From the NCBI GenBank assembly GCA_947306175.1, contig CAMZFV010000006.1:35535-99534 (forward strand): 64,000 nt of DNA, written 5' to 3'. The stretch comes from an uncultured Prevotellaceae bacterium (GTDB taxonomy: Bacteria; Bacteroidota; Bacteroidia; Bacteroidales; Muribaculaceae). Below, piece after piece: positions 56,985 through 64,000 of this stretch (position 1 is the first letter of the stretch; the number at the start of each line of letters is the position of its first letter). Under the pieces are notes generated by a model that worked only from the letters and a program-made list of their open reading frames with translations, did no database searches and was not told the DNA's origin. Made by a program: the position numbers and the translations under genes.

Positions 56985-57119
56985 TCACCATTTCACCTTG
57001 AAGTGGGTGGAGGTGAGTTTGGACAGCTGGCGCAGGCGTTTGTACCAGCCGGGTTGTGCGGCAGGCCTGATTTTGTCAATGCGCATCGTGCCTCGACGGT
57101 TGTTGAGTGTGGGCTTCAT
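56985..57119 (-). CDS. Small basic 44-residue ORF at the end of an operon
   Basis: The frame starts with ATG at 57119, 5 nt after the stop of the DUF6048-like gene, and ends at TGA 56985. It encodes a basic peptide: MKPTLNNRRGTMRIDKIRP then AAQPGWYKRLRQLSKLTST, ending FKVKW. It has no signal peptide or membrane helix. The tight spacing, clean ATG and co-linear position in a four-gene operon support translation, but no family is known to me. A purely chance frame cannot be excluded. Confidence 0.5.
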   Translation of the reverse strand: MKPTLNNRRGTMRIDKIRPAAQPGWYKRLRQLSKLTSTHFKVKW

Positions 57120-57124
57120 TCTAT

Positions 57125-58012
57125 TCATTCGTTTTGATTGGAGTTAGAATTGTCAATATGCTTTTCATCACGATTCCATGGCAGGGTATAGCTGATGCCG
57201 AGCGAGAATCCCAACGAGCTGCTTCGTGGACCATAACCGGGTATAAACCAGGGCCTTGACTGATCCTTCTTGCTGTAGTTGAACAGGCCGTGATACCTGA
57301 TCATCCATCCCATCGACACGCGTTCCCACAGTTTCACCTTGAGGCCCAGCCCGATTTCACCCCACAGGGCGTGTGAGCGCTGGCCCGTGATGTCTGGCGA
57401 GAGCTGCTCCTGCCAGTAGCTGTTGTAGTATTTAATGTCGGTCACGTCATAGGAGAACGTGCTGTAACCCAGCCTCAAGCCGATAAGTGCCTGATAATCG
57501 GGACTGTTCTTGAACATGAGGTTGTAGTTGGCACCCACTTTGAAGTAGGGCGATGGCTTGCCCTTATAGGTGAAGATCTTGTCGTCGGGGGTGGTTTTGG
57601 CCCATCCCATACCGATCTCGACCGTGGGTTGCAGGCGGTTCCACATGTTGAGCGTCGCGTTGATGTCCGCATTGGCGTAGGTCTGTCCGAAGGCCATGAA
57701 CAATGGCTCGACGAAGTTCAAGCCGATGGATAGGTCGGTCAACAGCGGATAATGCTTATAGACCCGTCGCAGCGAGTCTTTGCGTGCTTCGGCGAGGGCT
57801 GTGGCGGTGTCGCCGGTAATGTATTGCTGGATGATTTTCTCGTCAGTGCCTTTGGGGGGCGGCTTCACCTGGTTGGTCTCGGGCGTGACGGGTGTCACGT
57901 GACGCCTATCGGGCTCCTGTGCATGTACCGCAAAGCTCACCAGTAAAAATGCCATCAAAAGAACCGTCCCTTTGATGTGATTCTTGATGATATGTGAGCG
58001 CCTGATTGTCAT
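57125..58012 (-). CDS. Outer-membrane protein, DUF6048-like
   Basis: A 295-residue exported protein. The signal peptide ends near VHAQ (residue ~32), preceded by an unusually long basic N-terminus. After a Pro/Lys linker (KPPPKGTDEK), the mature part is a beta-barrel-like domain with many alternating strands (GANYNLMF, RLGYSTFSYDVTDIKYYNSY, LGFSLGISYTLPW). It resembles the Bacteroidales DUF6048 family. Its start overlaps the stop of the lipoprotein gene in an ATGA arrangement, matching the DUF6452/DUF6048 pairing that I recall from other Bacteroidales. Function unknown. Confidence 0.7.
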   Translation of the reverse strand: MTIRRSHIIKNHIKGTVLLMAFLLVSFAVHAQEPDRRHVTPVTPETNQVKPPPKGTDEKIIQQYITGDTATALAEARKDSLRRVYKHYPLLTDLSIGLNFVEPLFMAFGQTYANADINATLNMWNRLQPTVEIGMGWAKTTPDDKIFTYKGKPSPYFKVGANYNLMFKNSPDYQALIGLRLGYSTFSYDVTDIKYYNSYWQEQLSPDITGQRSHALWGEIGLGLKVKLWERVSMGWMIRYHGLFNYSKKDQSRPWFIPGYGPRSSSLGFSLGISYTLPWNRDEKHIDNSNSNQNE

Positions 58013-58494
58013 AACTCGAAGTTGGTGAGATAGATGCGCAGGGAAGGCGTATTGGCGTTGGTGATGGTCGTGGTGAGCATCACGATGGAGTCGATGCCGT
58101 GGTGGGTGTGGTCAACGCGCTTGATGTTGAAGTTGTACATCGCGCCGCACTCGGTCGAGTGGAAAAACGGCACCGCGTCATAGGTGAAGGTCAACGTGTC
58201 GTGCACGGCAATACTGGCGCTGAGCCAGCGGGTGAAGGCAAATGACGTTGACCCCACGCTGGCGCGCAGGGGCAGGTAGATTTCGTTCAGGGTGGAGGAG
58301 TCGGCCAGCAGGCTGTCTCCAGGGGCTCCGATGCCCATGATGGTAAGGCCGCTCACCTGCTGTTGGCTGCCATCCAGGTAGATGGAGGCAAGGGGCAGGC
58401 TGCTGCCGTTGTCATAGCAGCTGTCGTCGCCGCATGATGCCAGACATGTGGCCAGCACCAGCGTCAGCAGGGCTATGTGGAGCAGGCGGTTCAT
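58009..58494 (-). CDS. Lipoprotein, DUF6452-like
   Basis: A 161-residue lipoprotein: signal peptide with lipobox LASC and a lipidated cysteine at ~21, followed by GDDSCYDN. The rest is a beta-rich domain of about 130 residues with a conserved second half (FFHSTECGAMYNFNIKRVDHTHHGIDSI). Both ends overlap neighbouring genes by 4 nt, so it is translationally coupled within the glycosyltransferase operon. It probably acts with the barrel protein downstream. Confidence 0.75.
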   Translation of the reverse strand: MNRLLHIALLTLVLATCLASCGDDSCYDNGSSLPLASIYLDGSQQQVSGLTIMGIGAPGDSLLADSSTLNEIYLPLRASVGSTSFAFTRWLSASIAVHDTLTFTYDAVPFFHSTECGAMYNFNIKRVDHTHHGIDSIVMLTTTITNANTPSLRIYLTNFEL

Positions 58495-59543
58495 TGCGCG
58501 TTGACCGTGACTTTCTCTTGCTCGATCACTTCCTGGGGCAAGTCTTTAGCGCGGTCTCGCATCCCGATGGCGGGTGCCGACGTGATAATGTCGGTGGTCT
58601 CCTCGCCAATCTCGTAGTGGTTGCGGTCGTTGCTGTGACGGATGACCAGTTCGCCCAGAAATCCCGTGAGGAACAGCTGGGTGCCGAGGATCATCGAAGT
58701 AAGGGCCAGATAGAAGTAAGGCGAGTCGGTGACGAGTCGGTAGTTGTGCCCGCTGTACATACTATAGAGCTTGAGGGAGCCCACCAGAATGACGGCGATG
58801 AAACCGAGCAGGAACATGAGGCTGCCCAGCAGTCCGAAGAAGTGCATCGGCTTGACGCCGAACTTGGCTTGGAACCACAGGGTCAGCAGGTCCAAGTATC
58901 CGTTGATGAAGCGGTCGAGGCCGAACTTGGTCGAGCCATACTTGCGCGGACGGTGCTTAACCTCCTTCTCGCCGATGCGGTTAAATCCAGCAATCTTAGC
59001 CAGATAGGGGACATAGCGGTGCATGTCGCCATAGACCTCGATGTGCTTGACCACCTCGTTGCGGTAGGCCTTGAGGCCGCAGTTGAAGTCGTGCAGGTTG
59101 TGGATGCCGCTCACGCGCCTTGCGGTGGCGTTAAAGAGCTTGGTGGGGATGGTCTTGCTCAATGGGTCGTAGCGTTTCTTCTTCCATCCGCTCACCAGGT
59201 CGTAGCCCTCTTGCGTGATCATACGGTAGAGTTCGGGAATCTCGTCGGGGCTGTCCTGCAGGTCGGCATCCATAGTGATGATGACATTGCCCTGGGCACG
59301 TTCAAATCCCGTGTTCAGTGCGGGCGACTTGCCATAGTTGCGCCTGAAGGAGACGCCCTTGAGCCTCGGGTTGCGCTCGTGCAGGTCCTTGATGACTTGC
59401 CACGAGTTGTCGGTGCTGCCGTCGTTGATGAACAGCACCTCGTAGCTGAACCCGTTCTCATCCATGACGCGTTCAATCCATTCCGCCAACTCGGGAAGGG
59501 ACTCGGCTTCGTTGTATAGAGGTACTACTACTGAAATGTCCAT
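58491..59543 (-). CDS. Family 2 glycosyltransferase (DPM1/GtrB-like, membrane-anchored)
   Basis: A 350-residue enzyme. The N-terminal GT-A domain has VVVPLYNEAESL, NDGSTDNSW and the DXD-containing MDADLQDSP, then the GFERAQG and GLKAYR acceptor motifs. Two C-terminal membrane helices (about 235-260 and 275-300) match polyprenyl-phosphate glycosyltransferases of the DPM1/GtrB/ArnC group. It would load a sugar onto undecaprenyl phosphate for later transfer outside. It heads the operon with the lipoprotein and barrel genes. The sugar is unknown. Confidence 0.9.
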   Translation of the reverse strand: MDISVVVPLYNEAESLPELAEWIERVMDENGFSYEVLFINDGSTDNSWQVIKDLHERNPRLKGVSFRRNYGKSPALNTGFERAQGNVIITMDADLQDSPDEIPELYRMITQEGYDLVSGWKKKRYDPLSKTIPTKLFNATARRVSGIHNLHDFNCGLKAYRNEVVKHIEVYGDMHRYVPYLAKIAGFNRIGEKEVKHRPRKYGSTKFGLDRFINGYLDLLTLWFQAKFGVKPMHFFGLLGSLMFLLGFIAVILVGSLKLYSMYSGHNYRLVTDSPYFYLALTSMILGTQLFLTGFLGELVIRHSNDRNHYEIGEETTDIITSAPAIGMRDRAKDLPQEVIEQEKVTVNAQ

Positions 59544-59604
59544 AATTATCTGTGCGATAGTCTATTGTGGTGAGAGATAAATCTATTGTTCAGAATTTGC
59601 CGTT

Positions 59605-60135
59605 TTACTTGATTTTGAGACGGCGGCCAGCAATCAGTGCCGTGATGGCGCTAGTGATAGAGCCGCCAAAGGTGATGAACCAGAAGGCGTTGAACACCGC
59701 CTCGATGGGCGTGGGCAACAGTTTCTCATTCACCATGCGTTGCAGTACGAACAAGACATCACTGTCTTTCATTTCGGGTATTTTGCTGTAGGCTTCGAGG
59801 GCAGCTTGAGCCGACTCGTAGATGAAGCCCGGGCGCAGGTATTGGAGGACCAGGAAAATGATGAAGCTGGAGACCACGGTGCCAAGGATGAAAAGCAGGA
59901 TGCCGAGCATCCACAGGGTCGAGAAGTCGGCAAAGCCGTCATCCTCGATGAACTTGCGCCGCTGGAAGTAGTAAGCCAGCAACGGGGTGCCCACCAGCAG
60001 CGTTAAGGAAATGATGCTGAGTGGCGGGAACAGGTCGGCATAGATTGCCGCTACCCCTGTACAGGCCATATAGAGCCCGAATGGCAATCCCCACTCGGCA
60101 GCCCGTTGATATATGCTTTTCTTGACGCGTTCCAT
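59605..60135 (-). CDS. DUF4199 membrane protein
   Basis: A 176-residue membrane protein with about four helices (~15-35, 40-60, 75-100 and 140-170) and a conserved N-terminal R-A-A-E-W-G-L-P-F-G region, which matches DUF4199. The start at 60135 (MERVKKSIYQRAAEWG) is chosen because the longer frame runs into the TAACTTTG promoter box. DUF4199 genes often sit directly before DPM1-like glycosyltransferase genes in Bacteroidetes, as here (62-nt gap). Function unknown. Confidence 0.82.
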   Translation of the reverse strand: MERVKKSIYQRAAEWGLPFGLYMACTGVAAIYADLFPPLSIISLTLLVGTPLLAYYFQRRKFIEDDGFADFSTLWMLGILLFILGTVVSSFIIFLVLQYLRPGFIYESAQAALEAYSKIPEMKDSDVLFVLQRMVNEKLLPTPIEAVFNAFWFITFGGSITSAITALIAGRRLKIK

Positions 60136-60147
60136 TGTACCAAGGTG

Positions 60148-60155
60148 CAAAGTTA
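60148..60155 (-). promoter_or_regulatory. -7 box for the DUF4199/glycosyltransferase operon
   Basis: TAACTTTG on the minus strand. Transcription should begin near 60141, which leaves only about six bases before the ATG at 60135, so the mRNA may be almost leaderless. The -33 box is unclear. Confidence 0.55.
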
Positions 60156-60228
60156 CAAGTTTTAATTGGAACGGCAGGCCGCTCGGCGGTAAAATTTGTG
60201 AGTATAGACCGATTTTTTTATGACTATT

Positions 60229-60259
60229 TTTGATTATTGAAAATAATTATTTATTTTTG
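60229..60259 (+). promoter_or_regulatory. Promoter of the hybrid two-component gene
   Basis: The -33 box TTTG (60229-60232) and -7 box TATTTTTG (60252-60259) are 19 nt apart. Confidence 0.7.
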
Positions 60260-60286
60260 TGGCGAGATTGAGATAGGAAACGACTC

Positions 60287-63202
60287 ATGTTTATGTTATT
60301 GCGAGGTCTGTTTTATGGAAAAACGGTGATGGCTGTTGTGCTGTGCATGATGGCTGCACTGTTGTTGCCGTTAGGCGCATGCCGGCACCATGCGCCCAAA
60401 GGCCACAGCGATGACCCGCACTACCTCAAGTTGGACAGTACTTTGTCACAGATGCACGACCTGGATTCGCTGGAGGCGAGGGTCAAGGCCTATCATGAGC
60501 AGGAAGATGAGGTTGGCGAGATGCTGGCGCTCAGGGCTCAGGGCCGCGAGTTCCTCAACCAGTCCCTGTTTGACGATGCCATCAAGGTTCACACGCGCGG
60601 GCTGGAATTGGCCAAGCATCTGACCGACACGTTGGAAATGGTGATGGCGATGAACAATATCGGAGCCGATTATCGCCGATTGGGCGACCTGAGCAACGCT
60701 ATCAACTATTATTTCCAAGCCTTGACGTTGTGTGACAGTTACAGCGACCACGACAGCGATGAGGCCCTCAAGTGCCACATGGAGACCTTCAACGGCATCG
60801 GCAACATCGAGTTGCAGCTGCGCAACTATTCTGTTGCCGACAGCGTGTTGCGTTTGGCGCTGGATGGAGAGCGCAAGCTGAACAATTATCGGGGCATGGC
60901 CATCAATTATTCCTTTCTGGGAGCTGTGAAGCAGCAAATTGGGGACATTGACTCGGCCATGGTCTATTACAATAATTCATTGGAGTGTAACAAACTGGCG
61001 GGCAACGAGGTAGGTATCGCCTTGTGCCATCTGCACTTCGGCGAGATTCACGAGAGCGACCGCCGTTTCGCCCATGCCCAGGATGAGTATGAAACGGCAT
61101 ATGACGAGTTGAAGCGCTTGGGTGAGAGTTGGCACTGGCTGGAGTCATGTCTCGCGTTGGCACGTGTGAGTCTCAAACTGGGCGAGGAAGCGGATGCCCG
61201 CGCCTATTTGTCGGATGCCGAGACCGAGGCACGCCGCATCAACAGCAAGGCGCATCAGGCCGAGGCCTACAAGATTCACAGTGAGCTGGCGCTTGTAGAA
61301 GGGAAACAGGAGGAGGCCTTCAATTACTTTGTCAAGAGCTATGAACTCTATGACTCCATCCGTGGCATGTCGATGGACGAGGAGATGCGTGCCCAGCGCA
61401 TCAACTATGAGCGCGGGCGCAGCAGTGGAGAGGTGAATGTGCTGAACAACGACATCGAGCGTCTCAAGCGCTTCCGTAACATCATGGGTATATTGGGTGT
61501 GCTGTTGTTGCTCATGGCCGCTGCTGTCATTGCTACCCTGATTTATGTCGCGCGTTTGCGTGCCAAATCCCAGCGCATGCTCCGTCAGATCGAGGAGACA
61601 CGTTCGCTGTTCTTCAGTAACGTGGTTCACCAGTTGCGCACGCCCCTGACTTCCATCATTGGTGCCATCGACGGCATCATTGTCGATGCCCGCAAACAAG
61701 GCGTGGACAACTACACTGCTAACCAGCGCGAAAATGTCGAGGTGATTGAACGTCAAGGCGAAAACCTCCTCAAACTGGTTGATCAGATCCTTGAGGTCGG
61801 CGGCGTGCGCAGTGCCATCCGAGGGCCCGAGTGGAAGACTGGCGATGCCGTTCCCCTCATCCGCATGATGGTGGAGAGTTACCGCGACCTATGTGTCGAG
61901 CGCCACATCGAGTTGTCTTATGCTTCGCGCGAGGCGGGTGTGGAAATCGACACGGTGCCCGATTACCTGAAGACCATTATCGGTAACTTGATTGAGAATG
62001 CCATCAATTATAGCCGTGACTTCAGCAAGATCACGATCATTTCGCTTCTTGACGGTGACAAGTTCATCATCCGTGTCGCCGACAACGGTATGGGCATCAG
62101 CAAGGAGGACCTGCCGCATGTGTTTGAGCCGTTCTACCGCGGAGCCACTGCCGAGCGCATTGTGGACGGTGTGGGTATCGGGTTGACGGTTGTACGTGAC
62201 ATGGTCATGGTGATGGGCGGCAGCGTTGGCGCCGACAGCATGAAGGACCATGGCTCGGTATTTACTGTGACTTTGCCTGCCAAACAAAAGAACAGCGTGT
62301 ACAAAAAGCCCTTTGACCCGTTGGTGAAGCCACTCAAGGGCATGAAGAACAAAATAAGACGCACATCGGAGGAACACGTTGAATCCAATGTGGCTGATGA
62401 GGATAAGCCTGTGATTCTGGTTGTTGAGGACCACAATGATGTGGCGCGTCTGGTCGGCAAGGTGCTGGAGGACAGGTTTACCGTTCACTACGCATCCGAC
62501 GGGGAACAGGGTTTGGCTAAGGTCCACGAGTTGATGCCACAACTCGTGATCACCGACGTGAAGATGCCCGTGATGGACGGTTGTGAACTGTGCCGCAACA
62601 TCAGGGCTACCAAGCAGTTGTGCCATATCCCCGTAATCATGCTCAGCGCCCGCACCAGCAAGGATGACCGCATCCGCGGCATCGAGGCAGGCGCCGATGC
62701 TTATCTGGTCAAACCCTTTGTCCGTGAGGAATTGGTGGCATGGGTAATGCGTCTGCTCGAAAACCGCCGCTTGCTGTGTGGCCATCCCGCCGCTGTACCG
62801 TTACCGGAGCCTTGGGAGGAGGAGGTTGAAACGACTACGTCCGACGCCGATGAAATCTCTGACGTCGACTTCTTGAGGCAGTTTAACGACCTGTTTGAGG
62901 AAGAACTGCAAAAAGGCGTTTCTAAGCTGGATCTGGATGCCATCGCATTGTCGTTCAAGATGGGCGAGAGCCAGCTGCGCCGCAGGATTCAGGAACTGAC
63001 GGGTAAAAACATAGCGGCCTATTTGAACCAGTTGCGCATGGAGAAGGCTATGGGGCTGTTAACCAATTATCCGGACATGCTTGTGGGCCAGGTTGCCGAA
63101 AAGTGCGGCTTTGCCGATGTGGCCTATTTCTCCAGGGTGTTCCGCCTGTATTACGACATGACCCCAACCCAGGCCCGACAGCAGAATGAGGTCAACGGAT
63201 GA
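60287..63202 (+). CDS. Hybrid two-component system protein: TPR sensor, kinase, receiver, AraC HTH
   Basis: A 971-residue single-protein signalling chain. The N-terminus has a lipobox-like LGAC (C32), then seven or so TPR units in the periplasm (~50-390), a membrane helix at ~396-421, HisKA with H448 (VVHQLRTPLTS), HATPase (N-box NLIENAINYS, GVGIGLTVV), a receiver with D757 (VITDVKMPVMDG) and a C-terminal AraC-type double HTH (GESQLRRRIQELTGKN ... VAEKCGFADVAYFSRVFR). Unlike polysaccharide-utilisation HTCS proteins it has TPRs and no two-bladed propeller repeats. No PUL is nearby, so its target is unknown. The stop overlaps the convergent yraN by 11 nt. Confidence 0.92.
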   Translation: MFMLLRGLFYGKTVMAVVLCMMAALLLPLGACRHHAPKGHSDDPHYLKLDSTLSQMHDLDSLEARVKAYHEQEDEVGEMLALRAQGREFLNQSLFDDAIKVHTRGLELAKHLTDTLEMVMAMNNIGADYRRLGDLSNAINYYFQALTLCDSYSDHDSDEALKCHMETFNGIGNIELQLRNYSVADSVLRLALDGERKLNNYRGMAINYSFLGAVKQQIGDIDSAMVYYNNSLECNKLAGNEVGIALCHLHFGEIHESDRRFAHAQDEYETAYDELKRLGESWHWLESCLALARVSLKLGEEADARAYLSDAETEARRINSKAHQAEAYKIHSELALVEGKQEEAFNYFVKSYELYDSIRGMSMDEEMRAQRINYERGRSSGEVNVLNNDIERLKRFRNIMGILGVLLLLMAAAVIATLIYVARLRAKSQRMLRQIEETRSLFFSNVVHQLRTPLTSIIGAIDGIIVDARKQGVDNYTANQRENVEVIERQGENLLKLVDQILEVGGVRSAIRGPEWKTGDAVPLIRMMVESYRDLCVERHIELSYASREAGVEIDTVPDYLKTIIGNLIENAINYSRDFSKITIISLLDGDKFIIRVADNGMGISKEDLPHVFEPFYRGATAERIVDGVGIGLTVVRDMVMVMGGSVGADSMKDHGSVFTVTLPAKQKNSVYKKPFDPLVKPLKGMKNKIRRTSEEHVESNVADEDKPVILVVEDHNDVARLVGKVLEDRFTVHYASDGEQGLAKVHELMPQLVITDVKMPVMDGCELCRNIRATKQLCHIPVIMLSARTSKDDRIRGIEAGADAYLVKPFVREELVAWVMRLLENRRLLCGHPAAVPLPEPWEEEVETTTSDADEISDVDFLRQFNDLFEEELQKGVSKLDLDAIALSFKMGESQLRRRIQELTGKNIAAYLNQLRMEKAMGLLTNYPDMLVGQVAEKCGFADVAYFSRVFRLYYDMTPTQARQQNEVNG

Positions 63203-63572
63203 CGCGTAGTGGCGGCTGGAAAGCGTCAGGGATGAAGTGTATGTTGAAGTCAGGGTATTTCCCCACCATAATCATCACATCATATTGTACCGACATTTTC
63301 AGTTGGTAGTATTCGATGTAGCTATTGGCGGCTCTGACCAGGTTGCGGATCTTGGTGGGAGTAATGGCATCCATGGGGTCGAAGGGCGCGTCGTTGGAGC
63401 GGGTCTTGACCTCGACGATGTGCAGTGTGGGGTCATCGGGCTTGTGGGCCACGATGTCGATTTCCAGCCTGCCCATTCGCCAGTTGGTTTCCCTGATGGT
63501 GAACCCACGGGTGATGAGGTATTCACAAGCAATCTGTTCTCCCTTCTTGCCAATGCTATTATGCTGTGCCAT
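63192..63572 (-). CDS. YraN/UPF0102 endonuclease-like protein
   Basis: A 126-residue cytoplasmic protein of the UPF0102 family, which has a restriction-endonuclease-like fold. The conserved motif order is G-x2-GEQIACEYL, RETNWR-x-G-R-LEIDIVA and HIVEVKTRS (the E-x-K end). Actual nuclease activity of this family is not settled. Its 3' end overlaps the hybrid kinase gene on the opposite strand by 11 nt. It lies downstream of the rarA partial gene on the same strand. Confidence 0.9.
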   Translation of the reverse strand: MAQHNSIGKKGEQIACEYLITRGFTIRETNWRMGRLEIDIVAHKPDDPTLHIVEVKTRSNDAPFDPMDAITPTKIRNLVRAANSYIEYYQLKMSVQYDVMIMVGKYPDFNIHFIPDAFQPPLRVIR

Positions 63573-63668
63573 AGTATGAAGTGTTCTGTCCTCTAGAGTA
63601 ATACTTTATTGTCAATTGCCGACAATTATTTCGATATTAAAGTATCACTTTAATGATAGTATCGTAAT

Positions 63669-64000
63669 TCACTGGTTATCTTTCTTCCATCTTGCATTTT
63701 GTCGAGCCGTCATTTGGTTCTCGGCTGGGTTGTCTTGCGGATGCCAGATGGTCGGGTGGTGGAGCTCCTCGGGCATGTACTGCTGGTTAACGAAGTGGCC
63801 CGGGAAATCGTGGGCATACTTGTAGTCATGGCCATATCCCAATTCCTTCATCAACTGTGTGGGGGCATTGCGCAGGTGCAGCGGCACGGGGGCGTTGCCC
63901 GTCTCGTTAACGAGGGCCAGCGCGTCGTCGATGGCCAGGTAAGCACTGTTGCTCTTGGCGCTGGTGGCCAGATAGATGGCACATTCGCTCAAGGGGATGC
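63669..64000 (-). CDS. rarA: Replication-associated recombination protein RarA (MgsA), C-terminal part
   Basis: The frame is open to the window edge, so only the last ~110 residues are seen. They contain IPLSECAIYLATSAKSNSAY, then LHLRNAPTQLMKELGYG and FVNQQYMPEELH, the hallmark of the RarA C-terminal domain. RarA is a clamp-loader-like AAA+ ATPase acting at stalled replication forks. The ATPase domain lies beyond position 64000. The 66-nt gap to yraN has no clear terminator. Confidence 0.93.
   Translation of the reverse strand, partial: IPLSECAIYLATSAKSNSAYLAIDDALALVNETGNAPVPLHLRNAPTQLMKELGYGHDYKYAHDFPGHFVNQQYMPEELHHPTIWHPQDNPAENQMTARQNARWKKDNQ

Noticed and set aside
58434..59519. A 361-residue plus-strand open frame
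   Set aside because: It is antisense to the glycosyltransferase gene and has no domain; the minus-strand gene has clear GT2 motifs.

Overview
The window comes from a Bacteroidales chromosome, probably a gut lineage such as Muribaculaceae or Prevotellaceae; the exact genus cannot be fixed from sequence alone. The main evidence is the promoters. More than twenty intergenic sites carry the Bacteroidetes -7 box TAnnTTTG, and many have a TTTG-like -33 box 19-21 nt upstream. Other evidence is the RlmD-type methyltransferase, DUF4199/DUF6048/DUF6452 proteins, BspA-type leucine-rich repeats, T9SS-like C-terminal domains and many secreted proteins ending in type I dockerin repeats. No cohesin, CRISPR array or rRNA is visible.

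Layout. 1-1.5 kb: acid phosphatase and a promoter-like repeat cluster. 1.5-4.3 kb: a visibly AT-rich accessory island with an HTH protein, an HNH endonuclease-like protein, a small secreted repeat protein and a MntA/HepT toxin-antitoxin pair. 4.5-6.7 kb: MscS channel and a TPR protein. 6.9-22.3 kb: secreted dockerin proteins, rlmD, a seven-domain choice-of-anchor protein, a MacB/FtsX-type ABC exporter and a two-component pair (Fis-type response regulator and histidine kinase). 22.4-26.2 kb: a muropeptide-processing operon (transglutaminase-like protein, NlpC/P60 peptidase, dipeptide epimerase). 26.3-28.6 kb: an SGNH/MBOAT acylation pair. 28.6-31 kb: two small outer-membrane barrels and ApbE. 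31-41 kb: a glycerol-3-phosphate regulon (DeoR regulator, glpA, glpB, glpC, glpT, glycerophosphodiesterase, porin). 41-46.8 kb: a T9SS-type secreted protein, a BspA-LRR/dockerin protein and an AGCS symporter. 46.9-47.7 kb: SRP-like RNA, a MITE-like element, tRNA-Val(UAC) and a CTAG array. 47.7-51.6 kb: DJ-1/PfpI protein and two more dockerin proteins. 51.7-55.6 kb: an isolated phage-derived pair (virion-protein-like gene and TerL terminase). 55.7-60.1 kb: another T9SS-type protein, then a minus-strand operon of glycosyltransferase, lipoprotein, OM protein and a 44-residue ORF, and DUF4199. 60.2-64 kb: a TPR-sensor hybrid two-component protein, YraN and the 3' part of rarA.

The most unusual signal is an inverted repeat built on AAAAGTGTC-N9-GACACTTTT. 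It occurs at four places between 6.7 and 20.8 kb, and its centre lies 56-57 bp from the -33 box of five promoters. One copy sits exactly midway between the divergent promoters of the ABC permease and a small dockerin-like secreted protein. This suggests a local regulon of secreted proteins plus an exporter, activated from about -93. The Fis-type response regulator at 20.9 kb is a candidate regulator, but that link is inference.
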